This document shows, piece by piece, positions 15,202 to 23,928 of a stretch of DNA of 64,000 bases. This DNA comes from an uncultured Oscillospiraceae bacterium (GTDB lineage: Bacteria; Bacillota; Clostridia; Oscillospirales; Oscillospiraceae): NCBI GenBank assembly GCA_934589155.1, contig CAKTNP010000002.1, positions 91,471-155,470 of the forward strand, written 5' to 3'. Below the pieces are notes generated by a model that saw nothing but the letters and a program-made list of their open reading frames with translations, was not told where the DNA came from and searched no databases. Each line of letters starts with the position of its first letter. Position 1 is the first letter of the stretch. The position numbers and the translations under genes were made by a program.

Positions 15202-16134
15202 CTATTTCTCTTCCAGGAGCTGCCGCAGCAGCGCCAGGCCCCGGGCCAGCTCCCCCTTGTCCGCGTTCGGGTCCGGGGTCAAGAGGACCCCGTCCTCCCG
15301 GGCAGCCATCTCCATAGCCGGAAGGGTCCGTCCCGCCAGCTCCAGAGCCGTCTCCCCTGCCAGGGTCACGGACAGCGCCGAGCCCAGCCCTTGGACCTTT
15401 CCCGCACCCGGCAGCCGGGAAAGGGCGCCTTTGAGATACCGGCCCTTGTCCGCCGCTGCCGCCAAGGCCCCCGGCGCCAGCAGCTCTTCCAGGGCCTCCA
15501 CGGCCTTGCCGCAGGCTCCGGCCTCCGACTCCTCTTCCTCCGACACCGCCGCCAGACCCGGCCGGACCAGGCAGACCCCCAGATCTCCCTTCATCCTCGT
15601 CACCGTCAGATCCGGCAGCTTGCCATAGCACTCCCCGGCCAGAAGACTTCCGGTCCGCCCCAGTCCCAGGGCCCTCTCGTCGGAGATCAGCAGCACCCCT
15701 GCGCTCCGGCACAGGTAAAACAGCTCCTTCACATAGTCCTGCGGCAGGGGCTCATACCCCGGCTCCCAGAAGGAGAACACCACGGCGCAGACGGTGCCCT
15801 CCCGCACCTTCGCAAAGACCGCCGGATCCCCGGGCTCAGCCCGGGTACACTCCTCGGCGTTGGCCGGCCGCAGGTCAAAGGCCCGGTAGGCCAGCACCAG
15901 GATCCCGGCGCAGTCCGCCCCGTTCTTTCCTTTCCCGTACGCCCGGGCCAGAGCAAATGCCCGGCGCATGGCACGGCCCGGCCCGCCGGTAATCAGCGCC
16001 CGGCCATAGCCTGCAGCGGAGCACAGCCGCCCCATGAGCAGCTCCGCCCGAGCCTCGGCCTCCGTCTTCTCTTCTTCCCGGTCCTCCACCAGTCGGAGGC
16101 CCATCTGCTCCCGGATCCGTACCGTATTCATCAT
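15202..16134 (-). CDS. Degenerate class III aminotransferase-like protein
   Basis: 310 residues against about 400 for ArgD-type enzymes. The middle retains the PLP-domain pattern LLISDERALGLGRTGSLLAGE then GKLPDLTVTRMKGDLG, which parallels LLxxDEVQxGxGRTGxxxAxE...PDxxxxAKGLGGG of acetylornithine aminotransferase. The substrate-binding N-terminal segment is shortened and the glycine loop after the putative Schiff-base Lys is changed. Activity is doubtful; it may be a relic or have a new role. It opens with two consecutive ATG codons and lies divergent from an ABC transporter. C-terminal sequence shows normal GC and codon use, so it appears to be a maintained gene. Confidence 0.6.
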   Translation of the reverse strand: MMNTVRIREQMGLRLVEDREEEKTEAEARAELLMGRLCSAAGYGRALITGGPGRAMRRAFALARAYGKGKNGADCAGILVLAYRAFDLRPANAEECTRAEPGDPAVFAKVREGTVCAVVFSFWEPGYEPLPQDYVKELFYLCRSAGVLLISDERALGLGRTGSLLAGECYGKLPDLTVTRMKGDLGVCLVRPGLAAVSEEEESEAGACGKAVEALEELLAPGALAAAADKGRYLKGALSRLPGAGKVQGLGSALSVTLAGETALELAGRTLPAMEMAAREDGVLLTPDPNADKGELARGLALLRQLLEEK

Positions 16135-16238
16135 TTGGTCCCCCGCCTTTCCGTGCCGTCCCAGAGTTTCGGCTACATATTCGTGTATTCCGGATATTAT
16201 TTCGCTCCCGGTCTCTCTCGCCCGGTTCCTATGTCTGT

Positions 16239-16267
16239 ATTATATTCATATTCTGTGCAAAAATCAA
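16239..16267 (-). promoter_or_regulatory. Candidate promoter of the aminotransferase-like gene
   Basis: TTGATT (16267-16262), 17 bp, TATAAT (16244-16239), 105 bp upstream of the start. The rest of the 330-bp divergent gap shows no small gene. Confidence 0.6.
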
Positions 16268-16383
16268 GCCATTTTTGAATATTTATTCACATCAAGCAAA
16301 GCGCGCCCCATTTCTGACACTTCCTTTTGCCCTTCGTGCATGCGTATAAATATCCGCACCTGGGCAGCGGCTCTCGATTTTCG

Positions 16384-16412
16384 TTGACAGGCCCCCTCCC
16401 TTGGGATATACT
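16384..16412 (+). promoter_or_regulatory. Promoter of the ABC exporter operon
   Basis: TTGACA (16384-16389), 17 bp, TATACT (16407-16412). Confidence 0.85.
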
Positions 16413-16464
16413 GGTCCTGTTCCGAGGAAAATGTTTCCTATTTTCTGGAAAAGGAGTCACTTTT

Positions 16465-17178
16465 ATGCTGCAAATCACCCATTTGACCAAGAGCTACGGA
16501 GAGAAAAAAGCCGTGGACGATCTGTCCCTGCACATTGCCTCCGGAGAGATATACGGTTTCATCGGCCACAACGGTGCCGGTAAGACCACCACCCTGCGCT
16601 CCGTGGCCGGGATCCTGCCCTTTGACCAGGGCAAGATCACCATCGGCGGTCTGGACCTGGGGGCCGATCCCCTGGGCTGCAAGCGGATTCTGGCCTACAT
16701 CCCGGACAATCCGGACCTGTACGAATACATGACCGGCATCCAGTATCTGAACTTCATCGCCGACATTTTCGCCGTCTCCCCGGAGGACCGCCGGGCCCGG
16801 ATCCAAAAATACGGGGACCTGTTCGAGCTGACAGGCGACCTGGGCCAGAGCATCTCCGCCTACTCCCACGGCATGAAGCAGAAGCTGGCCATCATCGCCG
16901 CCTGGATCCATGCGCCCCGGCTGATCCTGATGGACGAGCCCTTCGTAGGCCTGGACCCCCGGGCCAGCCACCAGCTCAAGACCATGATGCGGGAGTTCTG
17001 CGACGGCGGCGGCGCCATTTTCTTCTCCACCCATGTGCTGGAGGTGGCAGAAAAGCTCTGCGATAAGGTAGCCATTATCAAGGGCGGCCGGCTCATCCGC
17101 TCCGGCACCATGGAGGAGGTCAAAGGCGACGCCTCCCTGGAGGACGTGTTCCTGGAGCTGGAGGGCGAGCAATGCTGA
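16465..17178 (+). CDS. ABC transporter ATP-binding protein (ABC-2 type exporter)
   Basis: 237 residues. Walker A GHNGAGKTT near 38, signature-like YSHGMKQKLAIIAA, Walker B LILMDEPFVGLD and H-loop STHVLE. The signature departs from LSGGQ to YSHGMKQ, as is usual for ABC-2/lantibiotic-immunity type ATPases (CcmA group). AAAAGGAG lies 8 nt before the ATG. The last 7 bases overlap the permease start (ATGCTGA), so translation of the pair is coupled. The exported substrate is unknown. Confidence 0.92.
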   Translation: MLQITHLTKSYGEKKAVDDLSLHIASGEIYGFIGHNGAGKTTTLRSVAGILPFDQGKITIGGLDLGADPLGCKRILAYIPDNPDLYEYMTGIQYLNFIADIFAVSPEDRRARIQKYGDLFELTGDLGQSISAYSHGMKQKLAIIAAWIHAPRLILMDEPFVGLDPRASHQLKTMMREFCDGGGAIFFSTHVLEVAEKLCDKVAIIKGGRLIRSGTMEEVKGDASLEDVFLELEGEQC

Positions 17179-18761
17179 AAGTCCTTCTGAAAAAGCAGCT
17201 GCTGGAACTGAACCGCAGCTTCTTTCTGAACCGGAAAACGGGAAAGGCCAAGAGTCGGGGCGCCGCCGCCCTCTCCATTGTGGGCTTCGCCCTTTTGATG
17301 GTCCTGGTGCTGGGTGGCATGTTCTTCGCCCTGGCCATGGGCCTGCTGCCTCTGGCGGACCAGGGCCTGAGTTGGCTGTATTTTGCTCTGTTTGCCCTGG
17401 TCTCCACCTTTCTCGGCATTTTCGGCAGCGTGTTCAACACCTACGCCAGCGTCTATGCCGCCAAGGATAACGACACCCTTCTGTCCCTTCCCATCCCCGT
17501 GGGATACATTATTACGGTGCGGCTTCTGGGGGTCTACCTCATGGGCCTCATGTACAGCGCCGTGGTCTACGTCCCCGGGCTCATGGTCTACTTCCTCTTC
17601 GCCGCCCCCGATCTTTCCGGCGTCGTGGGGGCCCTGGGCCTGGGCGTCCTCGTCTCCCTTCTGGTATTGATTCTGTCCTGCCTTCTGGGCTGGGTGGTGG
17701 CGAAGATCAGCAACCGCCTGAAAAACAAGAGCCTGATCACGGTGGTCCTGTCCCTGGCCTTTTTCGCCGTTTATTATTATGTATACTTCAAAGCCGGAGA
17801 GTCCCTCCAGATCCTGCTGGCCAACAGCGCCGTTGTGGGGGAAAAGCTCCGCCAGTCCGCCTACCCCGTCTATCTTATCGGCCGGGCCGGCGCCGGGGAC
17901 CTGAAGGTCCTGTGCCTCCTGGCCCTGGGCCTTGCGCTCCTGTTGGTCCTGGTCTACCGGATCATGAGCCGGAGCTTTCTCACTCTGGCTGCCGGCGGGC
18001 GTCAGGGCCCCAAGGCCGTCTACCGGGCCAAAGCCGCAAAGCTCCGCAGCCCGGACCGGGCCCTGCTGGGCCGGGAGCTCCGGCACTTCCTGGCCAGCCC
18101 CATATACATGCTCAACTGCGGCCTTGGCTCCCTGCTCCTCCTGATCGCCGCCGTGGCCCTGCTCCTCAAGGGTCCCAGCCTGGTGCCGGTGCTCCGGGAT
18201 CTGGGTATGGACGGGCTGCTGCCTCTGATCCTCTGCGCCGCCATCGGCTTCTTGGCCTCCATGGACATGTACACCGCCCCCGCCGTCTCTCTGGAGGGGA
18301 AGGCCCTTTGGCTGGCCCAGTCTCTGCCCGTGTCCCCCTGGCAGGTGCTCCGGTCCAAGCTCCGGTTCCATATGCTGCTGTCCGGCGTCCCCGCCCTGGC
18401 CTGCAGCCTGGCGGCCCTGGCGGTGATCCCCATGGAGCCGGGACTGTGGGTTGGCCTTCTGCTGCTGCCCCAGGCCCTGCTGCTGTTCACCGGCGCCGCA
18501 GGCCTGGCCCTGAATCTGAAGAACCCCGACCTGAACTGGACCAGCGAGACCGCCCCCATCAAGCAGGGCACCCCGGTGCTGCTGACCATGCTGTGCTCCG
18601 TGGGCTGCCTTCTGGCTTTGGCGGGGCTGTATGTTCTGCTGGGAAACCTTCTCTCCGGCCCTCTGTTCGCCCTGCTGGCCCTGGCGCTGGTCCTGGTCCT
18701 CTGCGTCCTTCTGCTCCGGTGGCTGAAGACCCGGGGCGCCCGGATCTTCGCCGCCCTGTGA
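17172..18761 (+). CDS. ABC-2 type permease
   Basis: 529 residues with about 12 predicted membrane helices and little soluble sequence, e.g. GFALLMVLVLGGMFFALAMG, LGLGVLVSLLVLILSCLLGW and SLLLLIAAVALL. It begins with an amphipathic LKVLLKKQLLELNRS typical of ABC-2 permeases of the YthQ/EcsB type. One polypeptide probably supplies the whole membrane part, partnered by the ATPase it overlaps. Substrate cannot be inferred. Confidence 0.8.
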   Translation: MLKVLLKKQLLELNRSFFLNRKTGKAKSRGAAALSIVGFALLMVLVLGGMFFALAMGLLPLADQGLSWLYFALFALVSTFLGIFGSVFNTYASVYAAKDNDTLLSLPIPVGYIITVRLLGVYLMGLMYSAVVYVPGLMVYFLFAAPDLSGVVGALGLGVLVSLLVLILSCLLGWVVAKISNRLKNKSLITVVLSLAFFAVYYYVYFKAGESLQILLANSAVVGEKLRQSAYPVYLIGRAGAGDLKVLCLLALGLALLLVLVYRIMSRSFLTLAAGGRQGPKAVYRAKAAKLRSPDRALLGRELRHFLASPIYMLNCGLGSLLLLIAAVALLLKGPSLVPVLRDLGMDGLLPLILCAAIGFLASMDMYTAPAVSLEGKALWLAQSLPVSPWQVLRSKLRFHMLLSGVPALACSLAALAVIPMEPGLWVGLLLLPQALLLFTGAAGLALNLKNPDLNWTSETAPIKQGTPVLLTMLCSVGCLLALAGLYVLLGNLLSGPLFALLALALVLVLCVLLLRWLKTRGARIFAAL

Positions 18762-18765
18762 CCTC

Positions 18766-18795
18766 TTGCCGAAGGAGCGGGTTCCGTGGTATAAT
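18766..18795 (+). promoter_or_regulatory. Candidate promoter of the PHP gene
   Basis: TTGCCG (18766-18771), 18 bp, TATAAT (18790-18795), starting 5 bp after the permease stop codon; the leader would be only about 20 nt. Confidence 0.6.
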
Positions 18796-18822
18796 AAAAG
18801 AAAAACAGATGCGAGGCGCCAT

Positions 18823-19599
18823 ATGATTGCAAATTATCACACCCACACCGTTCTCTGCCGCCATGCCAAGGGCGACATTCACGAATATGTGGATACCGCC
18901 ATCCAAAACGGTCTGAAGATCCTGGGCTTTTCGGATCACGTGGCCTGCGACCTGTCGGCCTACGGCCATCACAGCCGCTACCGGATGGAGGTCTCGGAGA
19001 TCCCCCAGTATATTTCCATGGTCCAGTCCGTCCGGAAGGAGTACGCGGGTCAGATCCGGATCCTTCTGGGCTATGAGTGCGAGTACTATCCCCTGGTGTT
19101 CCGCCAGGTCCTGGACCGGATCACGGAATACGAATGTGATTATCTGATTCTGGGTCAGCACTTCACCTTCAACGAGTTTGACGGCGTATGGAGCAACGCC
19201 CCTACGGAGGACCCCGCCGTACTGCGGCAGTATGTGGACCAGGTCATTGAGGCCATGGGCACCGGAAAATTTTCCTACGTGGCCCATCCGGACCTGATCC
19301 ATTATGTGGGTCCGGACCATGATCTGTATCTCGGTGAAATGTCCCGGCTGTGCCGGGCCGCCCGGGAGCTGGACGTTCCCCTGGAGATCAACTGCCTGGG
19401 CCTTTCCGAGGGACGGCAGTACCCGCGGGCGGACTTCTGGGAGCTTGTCGCCCAGGAAGGCTGCCGGGTGATCCTGGGCAGCGACGCCCACCGGCCCGAG
19501 GCCGTAGGGAATCCGGAGATCATCGCCCGGGCCATGGACTTTGCCGCCGGACTGGGCCTGACCCCCATAGAGACCTTGGACCTGCGCCCCGTAAAATAA
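18823..19599 (+). CDS. hisJ: PHP-domain phosphatase, histidinol-phosphatase (HisJ) family
   Basis: 258 residues. Metal-binding PHP motifs are visible: NYHTHTVLCRHAKG at the N-terminus, GFSDHV, YECEYYP, GQHFTF, AHPDL and GSDAHRPEAVG. HisJ removes phosphate from L-histidinol phosphate in histidine synthesis, but the family also includes other phosphoesterases. No his genes are nearby, so substrate is only a family-level call. The ATG at 18823 is placed after the promoter's -10 box, with a weak GAGG site. Confidence 0.8.
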   Translation: MIANYHTHTVLCRHAKGDIHEYVDTAIQNGLKILGFSDHVACDLSAYGHHSRYRMEVSEIPQYISMVQSVRKEYAGQIRILLGYECEYYPLVFRQVLDRITEYECDYLILGQHFTFNEFDGVWSNAPTEDPAVLRQYVDQVIEAMGTGKFSYVAHPDLIHYVGPDHDLYLGEMSRLCRAARELDVPLEINCLGLSEGRQYPRADFWELVAQEGCRVILGSDAHRPEAVGNPEIIARAMDFAAGLGLTPIETLDLRPVK

Positions 19600-19604
19600 G
19601 AATT

Positions 19605-19634
19605 ACCGCCGGAGAGAGCTCCGGCGGTTTTCTC
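19605..19634. terminator. Terminator between hisJ and the CmpB-like gene
   Basis: ACCGCCGGAG pairs with CTCCGGCGGT (loop AGAG), followed by TTTTC on the + strand. Confidence 0.8.
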
Positions 19635-20013
19635 ATACCCGCTCCAAAATTCCCTTGGCCCGGTCATAGAGCCAAAGGGCCGCCAGGCTCACCGGCAGCC
19701 ACAGCAGCACAAAGGGCAGACAAATCTGCCCCAGGAACTGATAGGGCATGGCCCGATAGTCCCAGACCCCGTAGTCCCGGTTGACCAGCAACCAGGTACC
19801 CAGCTCCCCCGCCGTAATGATCCCGGCCCCAAGCACCATCTGTCCCGGCACGGAAAGATCAGGGTCCGCCTCCCGCAGGTGGCCGATGGCCACAAAGCAA
19901 AGCCCGCCCAGAAAGAACATGGAAATGTGGCTCCACCCCCGCCACAGGTGCTCCAGGAGGACATAGGCCCCGCCGCCCAGGCAGAATAATAAGATCCGCT
20001 TCCAAAAACGCAT
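19633..20013 (-). CDS. Small four-helix membrane protein, putative ABC-transporter type IV (CmpB) family
   Basis: 126 residues with four predicted membrane helices. SHISMFFLGGLCFVAIGHL and the segment ...YQFLGQICLPFVLLWLPVSL resemble the CmpB-type integral membrane family, where a MFxxGGxCF...NxxGxxCLxFxLxW pattern recurs. Members are common in Clostridia and have no settled function. AAGGAGG lies ahead of the ATG. It ends at the terminator shared with hisJ. Confidence 0.65.
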   Translation of the reverse strand: MRFWKRILLFCLGGGAYVLLEHLWRGWSHISMFFLGGLCFVAIGHLREADPDLSVPGQMVLGAGIITAGELGTWLLVNRDYGVWDYRAMPYQFLGQICLPFVLLWLPVSLAALWLYDRAKGILERV

Positions 20014-20102
20014 TGTCCCGCCTCCTTATATATAGAAATTCTGCTGGGTCCCGGCGGAAAATATACCCCTGCCCAACGCTTCAAAATATTTGAAATTTCC
20101 CC

Positions 20103-20131
20103 TTGACAAATTCGCCCCCGTTCGCTATAAT
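20103..20131 (+). promoter_or_regulatory. Promoter of tRNA-Thr
   Basis: TTGACA (20103-20108), 17 bp, TATAAT (20126-20131): a full consensus, as expected for a stable RNA. Confidence 0.92.
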
Positions 20132-20165
20132 AATCGAGCTGTGTGAGACACGCAGAACCTCATAT

Positions 20166-20231
<66 letters not shown>

Positions 20232-20241
<10 letters not shown>

Positions 20242-20314
20242 TTGAAGCACCTGGCCAATAGGTCGGGTGTTTTTCTTTTGCCCATAGGCAAAACTGGCGG
20301 CCTCATCCTAAAAT
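20232..20314 (+). repeat. 83-bp direct repeat, copy 1 (tRNA-Thr 3' end plus terminator)
   Basis: Starts at AGCAGCTCCA, the tRNA 3' end, and runs to ATCCTAAAAT. It is identical base for base to 20504-20586. Confidence 0.95.
20248..20279 (+). terminator. tRNA-Thr terminator
   Basis: CACCTGGCC pairs, with two G-T wobbles, with GGTCGGGTG (loop AATA), followed by TTTTTCTTTT. Confidence 0.75.
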
Positions 20315-20503
20315 TGCCGAAGGCAATTTGCAATTTGATCGATTCGGGAGTGGACCGGCAGGGCGCTCCCGAACGCCAGTTTGAATCTGGGGAGCGACCC
20401 GCCCGCCGCCTGCGGCGGATGCAGGGCGGGGAGCGAGTGGCCGCGGTCGGCAAGACACAAGCCGCTGCGGCGGCGCCGTGTCTGCCGGGCACCGCAACAG
20501 GAC
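20315..20503. other. 189-bp GC-rich segment between the two 83-bp repeats
   Basis: No coding sequence. It contains CGCCAGTTTGAATCTGGGGA, close to the T arm of the adjacent tRNA-Thr, held between CGCTCC and GGAGCG, and a second hairpin built from GGCAAGACAC and GTGTCTGCC. The first looks like the decayed 3' half of a tRNA copy. Confidence 0.55.
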
Positions 20504-20586
20504 AGCAGCTCCATTGAAGCACCTGGCCAATAGGTCGGGTGTTTTTCTTTTGCCCATAGGCAAAACTGGCGGCCTCATCCTAAAAT
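20504..20586 (+). repeat. 83-bp direct repeat, copy 2
   Basis: Exact copy of 20232-20314, 272 bp downstream, including the terminator hairpin and T-run (20520-20551). Only the last ten bases of the tRNA are present in it. Confidence 0.95.
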
Positions 20587-21069
20587 GGTCGGAGTTCATT
20601 TAGAAACCAGTTCTCAGAGGGCGGCCCACGGGATGCCCTCCTTTCTATATCTCTCCCGATCCCCAGGGCCCCCGCTTTCTTGGCGCGGAGGTTCCAAGGT
20701 TTTCGCAGGGCTCTCTCCTGTGGCATTTTTCAATTTTTATGTCAGAAACCACAACAAACCACACTCCGTCTCGTCCCCGGCTTCAGAAACCGGTCGATTT
20801 TTCGTCTTACCCTCCCATATCGTTTCGTTATCATAACATTATCTTGTATTTTAAGAACTTTCACGCCGCATATGAATCCACATTCGGAAGAACGAGATCT
20901 TTTTCATTTTAATCGTTGGAGCTGCCGCCGCCCCGATGATTTTATTCCGCCGGTTCCCGTGAGAAACCGGCGGAAAGCCGAATATTGCTGCATTTTTTGT
21001 GAAAATTGCAGATATGGGCCATTTTTTATAGCCTCCTCTGTGGAAAATAGAAAAATTCAAAATGCACTC
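20587..21069. other. Non-coding stretch upstream of the nucleoside operon
   Basis: I see no gene and no purine-riboswitch signature (no GTTTCTACC-like loop). A stable hairpin, CCGCCGGTT/AACCGGCGG, lies at 20947-20973 without a T-run. Confidence 0.6.
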
Positions 21070-21098
21070 TTGCAAATCCTGTCGGATTGGGATACAAT
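21070..21098 (+). promoter_or_regulatory. Promoter of the nucleoside uptake operon
   Basis: TTGCAA (21070-21075), 17 bp, TACAAT (21093-21098). The leader of about 140 nt contains a hairpin TTTCAAAGCG/CGCTTTTGAAA (21193-21217) shortly before the ribosome site. Confidence 0.7.
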
Positions 21099-21243
21099 AT
21101 TTAAGAAAACCACAGAAACCGTGGAAAACTCCGTCAAAAAACCACACCCGCGCCCCATTCCCCCGTCAGTTCTCCACAGCCTTTCCCCCCGGTTTCAAAG
21201 CGAGCCCGCTTTTGAAATAAAACAAACGAAAAAGGAGACAAAC

Positions 21244-22341
21244 ATGAAAAAGATCGTAGCTCTGCTGCTGGCAGTCGTCATGGTCCTGGCTCTCGCGGCC
21301 TGCAACACCAGCAACACCCCCTCCACCACTGCCGGTTCCGGCAGCGAGACCAACGGCGAGACCACTCCCGCCACCACCGTGGGCACCAAGATGAAGGTCG
21401 CCCTCATCACCAACACCCTGGGCGCCAGCGCTTTCATCGACAACGGTGCTGCCGGTTTCCGGGAGACCGCCGAGAAGTACGGCTTTGAGTACTCCATCGC
21501 CGAGTGCGCCGACGACGCTTCCTACGAGGAGAACGCCCGGGCCCTGGTCAACGACGGATATGACCTGATCCTGGGTCTGAGCTGGCAGGCTGCCAACGCC
21601 ATCACCGCCGTAGCCACCGATTATCCCGACGCCGCCGCCTATGCTCTGGTGGACAGCTCCACCGGCCTGGACAACGTCATGGACGTGAACTTCCATGAGG
21701 AAGACGGCGCCTACCTCATCGGCCAGCTGGCCGCTCTGACCGTAGACGGCGAGAGCCACAACTACGGCGCCGTGCACGCCCAGCAGACCCAGTCCGGCTT
21801 CGAGAAGTGGCGCTACCCCTACATGCAGGGCGTTCTGTCCATCGATCCCGACGCCAAGTTCACCTTCAACTTCGTGGGCAGCTACTCCGACCCCGACACC
21901 GCTTACAAGCTGGCTCTGCAGCAGTATGAGCTGGGCTGCCTGTTTATCAACGCCGCCTGCGCCGGCGGCGACCAGGGCGTATTCAAGGCCGCTCAGGAAA
22001 AGCACTTCTACACCTCCGGCCAGGACGAGGATCTGACCACTCCCGACAACCCCTACGTTGTCTCCTGCCAGATCAAGGACACCTACAATGCCGTGGCCTA
22101 CGTGCTCGACACCTTTGCCTCCGGCAACTGGACCGCTGAGGACGTAAACCTGGGCATCAACGACAACGCCATCGGCGCTGTGTACGTGACCCATGAGACC
22201 GACACGCCCCGCAGCGACCGCCTCAGCGACGAGGACATCGCCCTGCTGAAGCAGACCGCCGAGGATCTGAAGGCCGGCAAGATCGACCTGTCCTCTCCCG
22301 GTCCCGAGGAAGACTACAAGTATCCCTCCATCCTGGGATAA
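21244..22341 (+). CDS. bmpA: BMP/PnrA-family nucleoside-binding lipoprotein
   Basis: 365 residues. A lipoprotein signal, MKKIVALLLAVVMVLALAAC, is lipidated at C20 and followed by a Ser/Thr linker. The mature part has Med/BMP family features: VALITNTLGASAFIDNGAAG, YDLILGLSWQAANAI, NFHEEDGAYLIGQLAA and the NDNAIGAVYV C-terminal region. BMP proteins of this group bind nucleosides. It is the first gene of an operon with an ATPase, two permeases and two nucleoside phosphorylases, which supports that substrate. AAAGGAG precedes the ATG; upstream open frame is not used because the signal peptide starts here. Confidence 0.93.
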   Translation: MKKIVALLLAVVMVLALAACNTSNTPSTTAGSGSETNGETTPATTVGTKMKVALITNTLGASAFIDNGAAGFRETAEKYGFEYSIAECADDASYEENARALVNDGYDLILGLSWQAANAITAVATDYPDAAAYALVDSSTGLDNVMDVNFHEEDGAYLIGQLAALTVDGESHNYGAVHAQQTQSGFEKWRYPYMQGVLSIDPDAKFTFNFVGSYSDPDTAYKLALQQYELGCLFINAACAGGDQGVFKAAQEKHFYTSGQDEDLTTPDNPYVVSCQIKDTYNAVAYVLDTFASGNWTAEDVNLGINDNAIGAVYVTHETDTPRSDRLSDEDIALLKQTAEDLKAGKIDLSSPGPEEDYKYPSILG

Positions 22342-22358
22342 TCATCCGGTACGCCACC

Positions 22359-22388
22359 TTGCGGGGGAGCAGCTTTGCTCCCCCGCAA
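22359..22388 (+). promoter_or_regulatory. Intercistronic stem-loop after bmpA
   Basis: TTGCGGGGGAGCA pairs perfectly with TGCTCCCCCGCAA (loop GCTT), a 13-bp stem with no T-run after it. Such hairpins commonly stabilise the binding-protein mRNA relative to the transporter genes. Confidence 0.7.
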
Positions 22389-22419
22389 TACCAATTTTGA
22401 ACGAAGGGAACTATTACTT

Positions 22420-23928
22420 ATGTCATTCGTAGAAATGCGTGGCATTACCAAGCAGTACGGTACGCTGCTTGCCAACGACGATGTGTCCCTCACCTTGGAA
22501 AAGGGCGAAATCCTGGCAGTCGTCGGAGAAAACGGTGCCGGCAAAAGCACCCTCATGAAGATCCTCTACGGCCTGGAACGGCCTACCTCCGGCGAGATCC
22601 TCATCAACGGAGAAAAGCAGAACTTCCACTATCCCCTGGACGCGGTGGAAAAAGGCATCGGCATGGTGCAGCAGCACTTCATGCTCATTGAGCCCTTCAC
22701 CGTGGCAGAAAACATTGTTTACAGCAAAGAGCCCAAAAAGGGCCTCTTTTTCGATCGCAAGAGAGCCGTGGAGATCACCAAGGAGCTCTGCGAGAAATAT
22801 AAGCTCTACATCGATCCCAACGCCAAGGTCAAGGATTGTCCCGTGGGCCTGCAGCAGCGGATCGAGATCCTGAAGGTCCTGTACCAGCAGACGGACATCA
22901 TCATTTTTGACGAGCCCTCCGCCGTGCTGACACCTCAGGAAACCGAAGAGCTTCTGAAGACGATCAAAACGCTTGCGGAGATGGGCAAGAGCATCATCCT
23001 CATCACCCACAAGCTCAATGAGGTATTCGCCGTGTCCGACCGGGTCGTGGTCCTCCGCCGGGGCAAGGTGGTGGGCAATATGCCCATTGCCGAAACCACC
23101 ACGGAGGAGGTCTCCTACCTGATGGTGGGCCGGACCCTGCGGGAGCGCCAGATCCCCCAGGTGGAAAAGGGCGCCCAGTGCCTCGACATACAAGATCTTG
23201 TGCTGGAGGGCAAGGGCGGCGGCAAACGGGTCCTGGACGGTCTGTCCCTCCATGTGGACCGGGGCGAGATCGTGGGCATCGCCGGTGTCTCCGGCAACGG
23301 CCAGTCCGAACTCATCCGGGTCATTACCGGCCTGATGCCCGCCGACGGCGGCCATGTCAGCATCGACGGTAAGGACGTAACCAACAAGACCCCCGGTCAG
23401 ATCCGGGACGCGGGCTGCACCTGCATCCCCGAGGACCGGTATCTCTGGGGCTGTGCCCCGGAGGCCACCCTGGAGGAAACGGGCATCATGACCATGCACA
23501 AGCGGCCCCCCCTGTCCTCCCACGGCATTCTCAAGAAGAAATCCATCCGCCAGTTCATCGTGGACACCTTCCAGCAGTTTGACGTGCGCTACACCTCCGT
23601 GACCCAGCACATGCGGGAGCTTTCCGGCGGCAACGCCCAGAAGGTGATCATCGCCCGGGAAATGGTTGAGAACGCCCCGTTCCTCATTGCGGCGGAGCCC
23701 ACCCGGGGTCTGGACGTAGGCGCCATTGAGTATGTCCATGAGTCCCTGCTCAAAAAGAAGGGCCAGGGAGACGCGGTGCTGCTGGTCTCCTCGGAGCTCA
23801 GCGAGATCCTGTCCCTGTCCGACCGGATCTACGTCATGTATGACGGCCGGACCGTAGGCGAATTTACCCGGGAGACCGCCACGGAAGAGAAACTGGGTAT
23901 CCTGATGATGGGAGGAACACTGCAGTGA
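22420..23928 (+). CDS. Nucleoside ABC transporter ATP-binding protein (tandem ATPase)
   Basis: 502 residues with two ABC cassettes. The first has Walker A GENGAGKST, Q-loop MVQQHFMLIEPFTV and Walker B IIFDEPSAVL; the second has GVSGNGQSEL in place of a canonical Walker A, signature ELSGGNAQKVIIAREM and EPTRGLDVGA. This asymmetry is normal for the YufO/NupO and RbsA/MglA class. The ATG at 22420 follows GAAGGGA. It partners the two permeases that overlap it downstream. Confidence 0.95.
   Translation: MSFVEMRGITKQYGTLLANDDVSLTLEKGEILAVVGENGAGKSTLMKILYGLERPTSGEILINGEKQNFHYPLDAVEKGIGMVQQHFMLIEPFTVAENIVYSKEPKKGLFFDRKRAVEITKELCEKYKLYIDPNAKVKDCPVGLQQRIEILKVLYQQTDIIIFDEPSAVLTPQETEELLKTIKTLAEMGKSIILITHKLNEVFAVSDRVVVLRRGKVVGNMPIAETTTEEVSYLMVGRTLRERQIPQVEKGAQCLDIQDLVLEGKGGGKRVLDGLSLHVDRGEIVGIAGVSGNGQSELIRVITGLMPADGGHVSIDGKDVTNKTPGQIRDAGCTCIPEDRYLWGCAPEATLEETGIMTMHKRPPLSSHGILKKKSIRQFIVDTFQQFDVRYTSVTQHMRELSGGNAQKVIIAREMVENAPFLIAAEPTRGLDVGAIEYVHESLLKKKGQGDAVLLVSSELSEILSLSDRIYVMYDGRTVGEFTRETATEEKLGILMMGGTLQ

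Noticed and set aside
20587..21243. Purine or 2'-deoxyguanosine riboswitch upstream of bmpA
   Set aside because: Expected for a nucleoside operon, but no conserved loop sequences (GTTTCTACC, CCGTAAA type) were found on the coding strand.
22359..22388. Terminator after bmpA
   Set aside because: The hairpin is strong but has no T-run, and the ATPase gene downstream has no promoter of its own; an mRNA-stabilising stem fits better.
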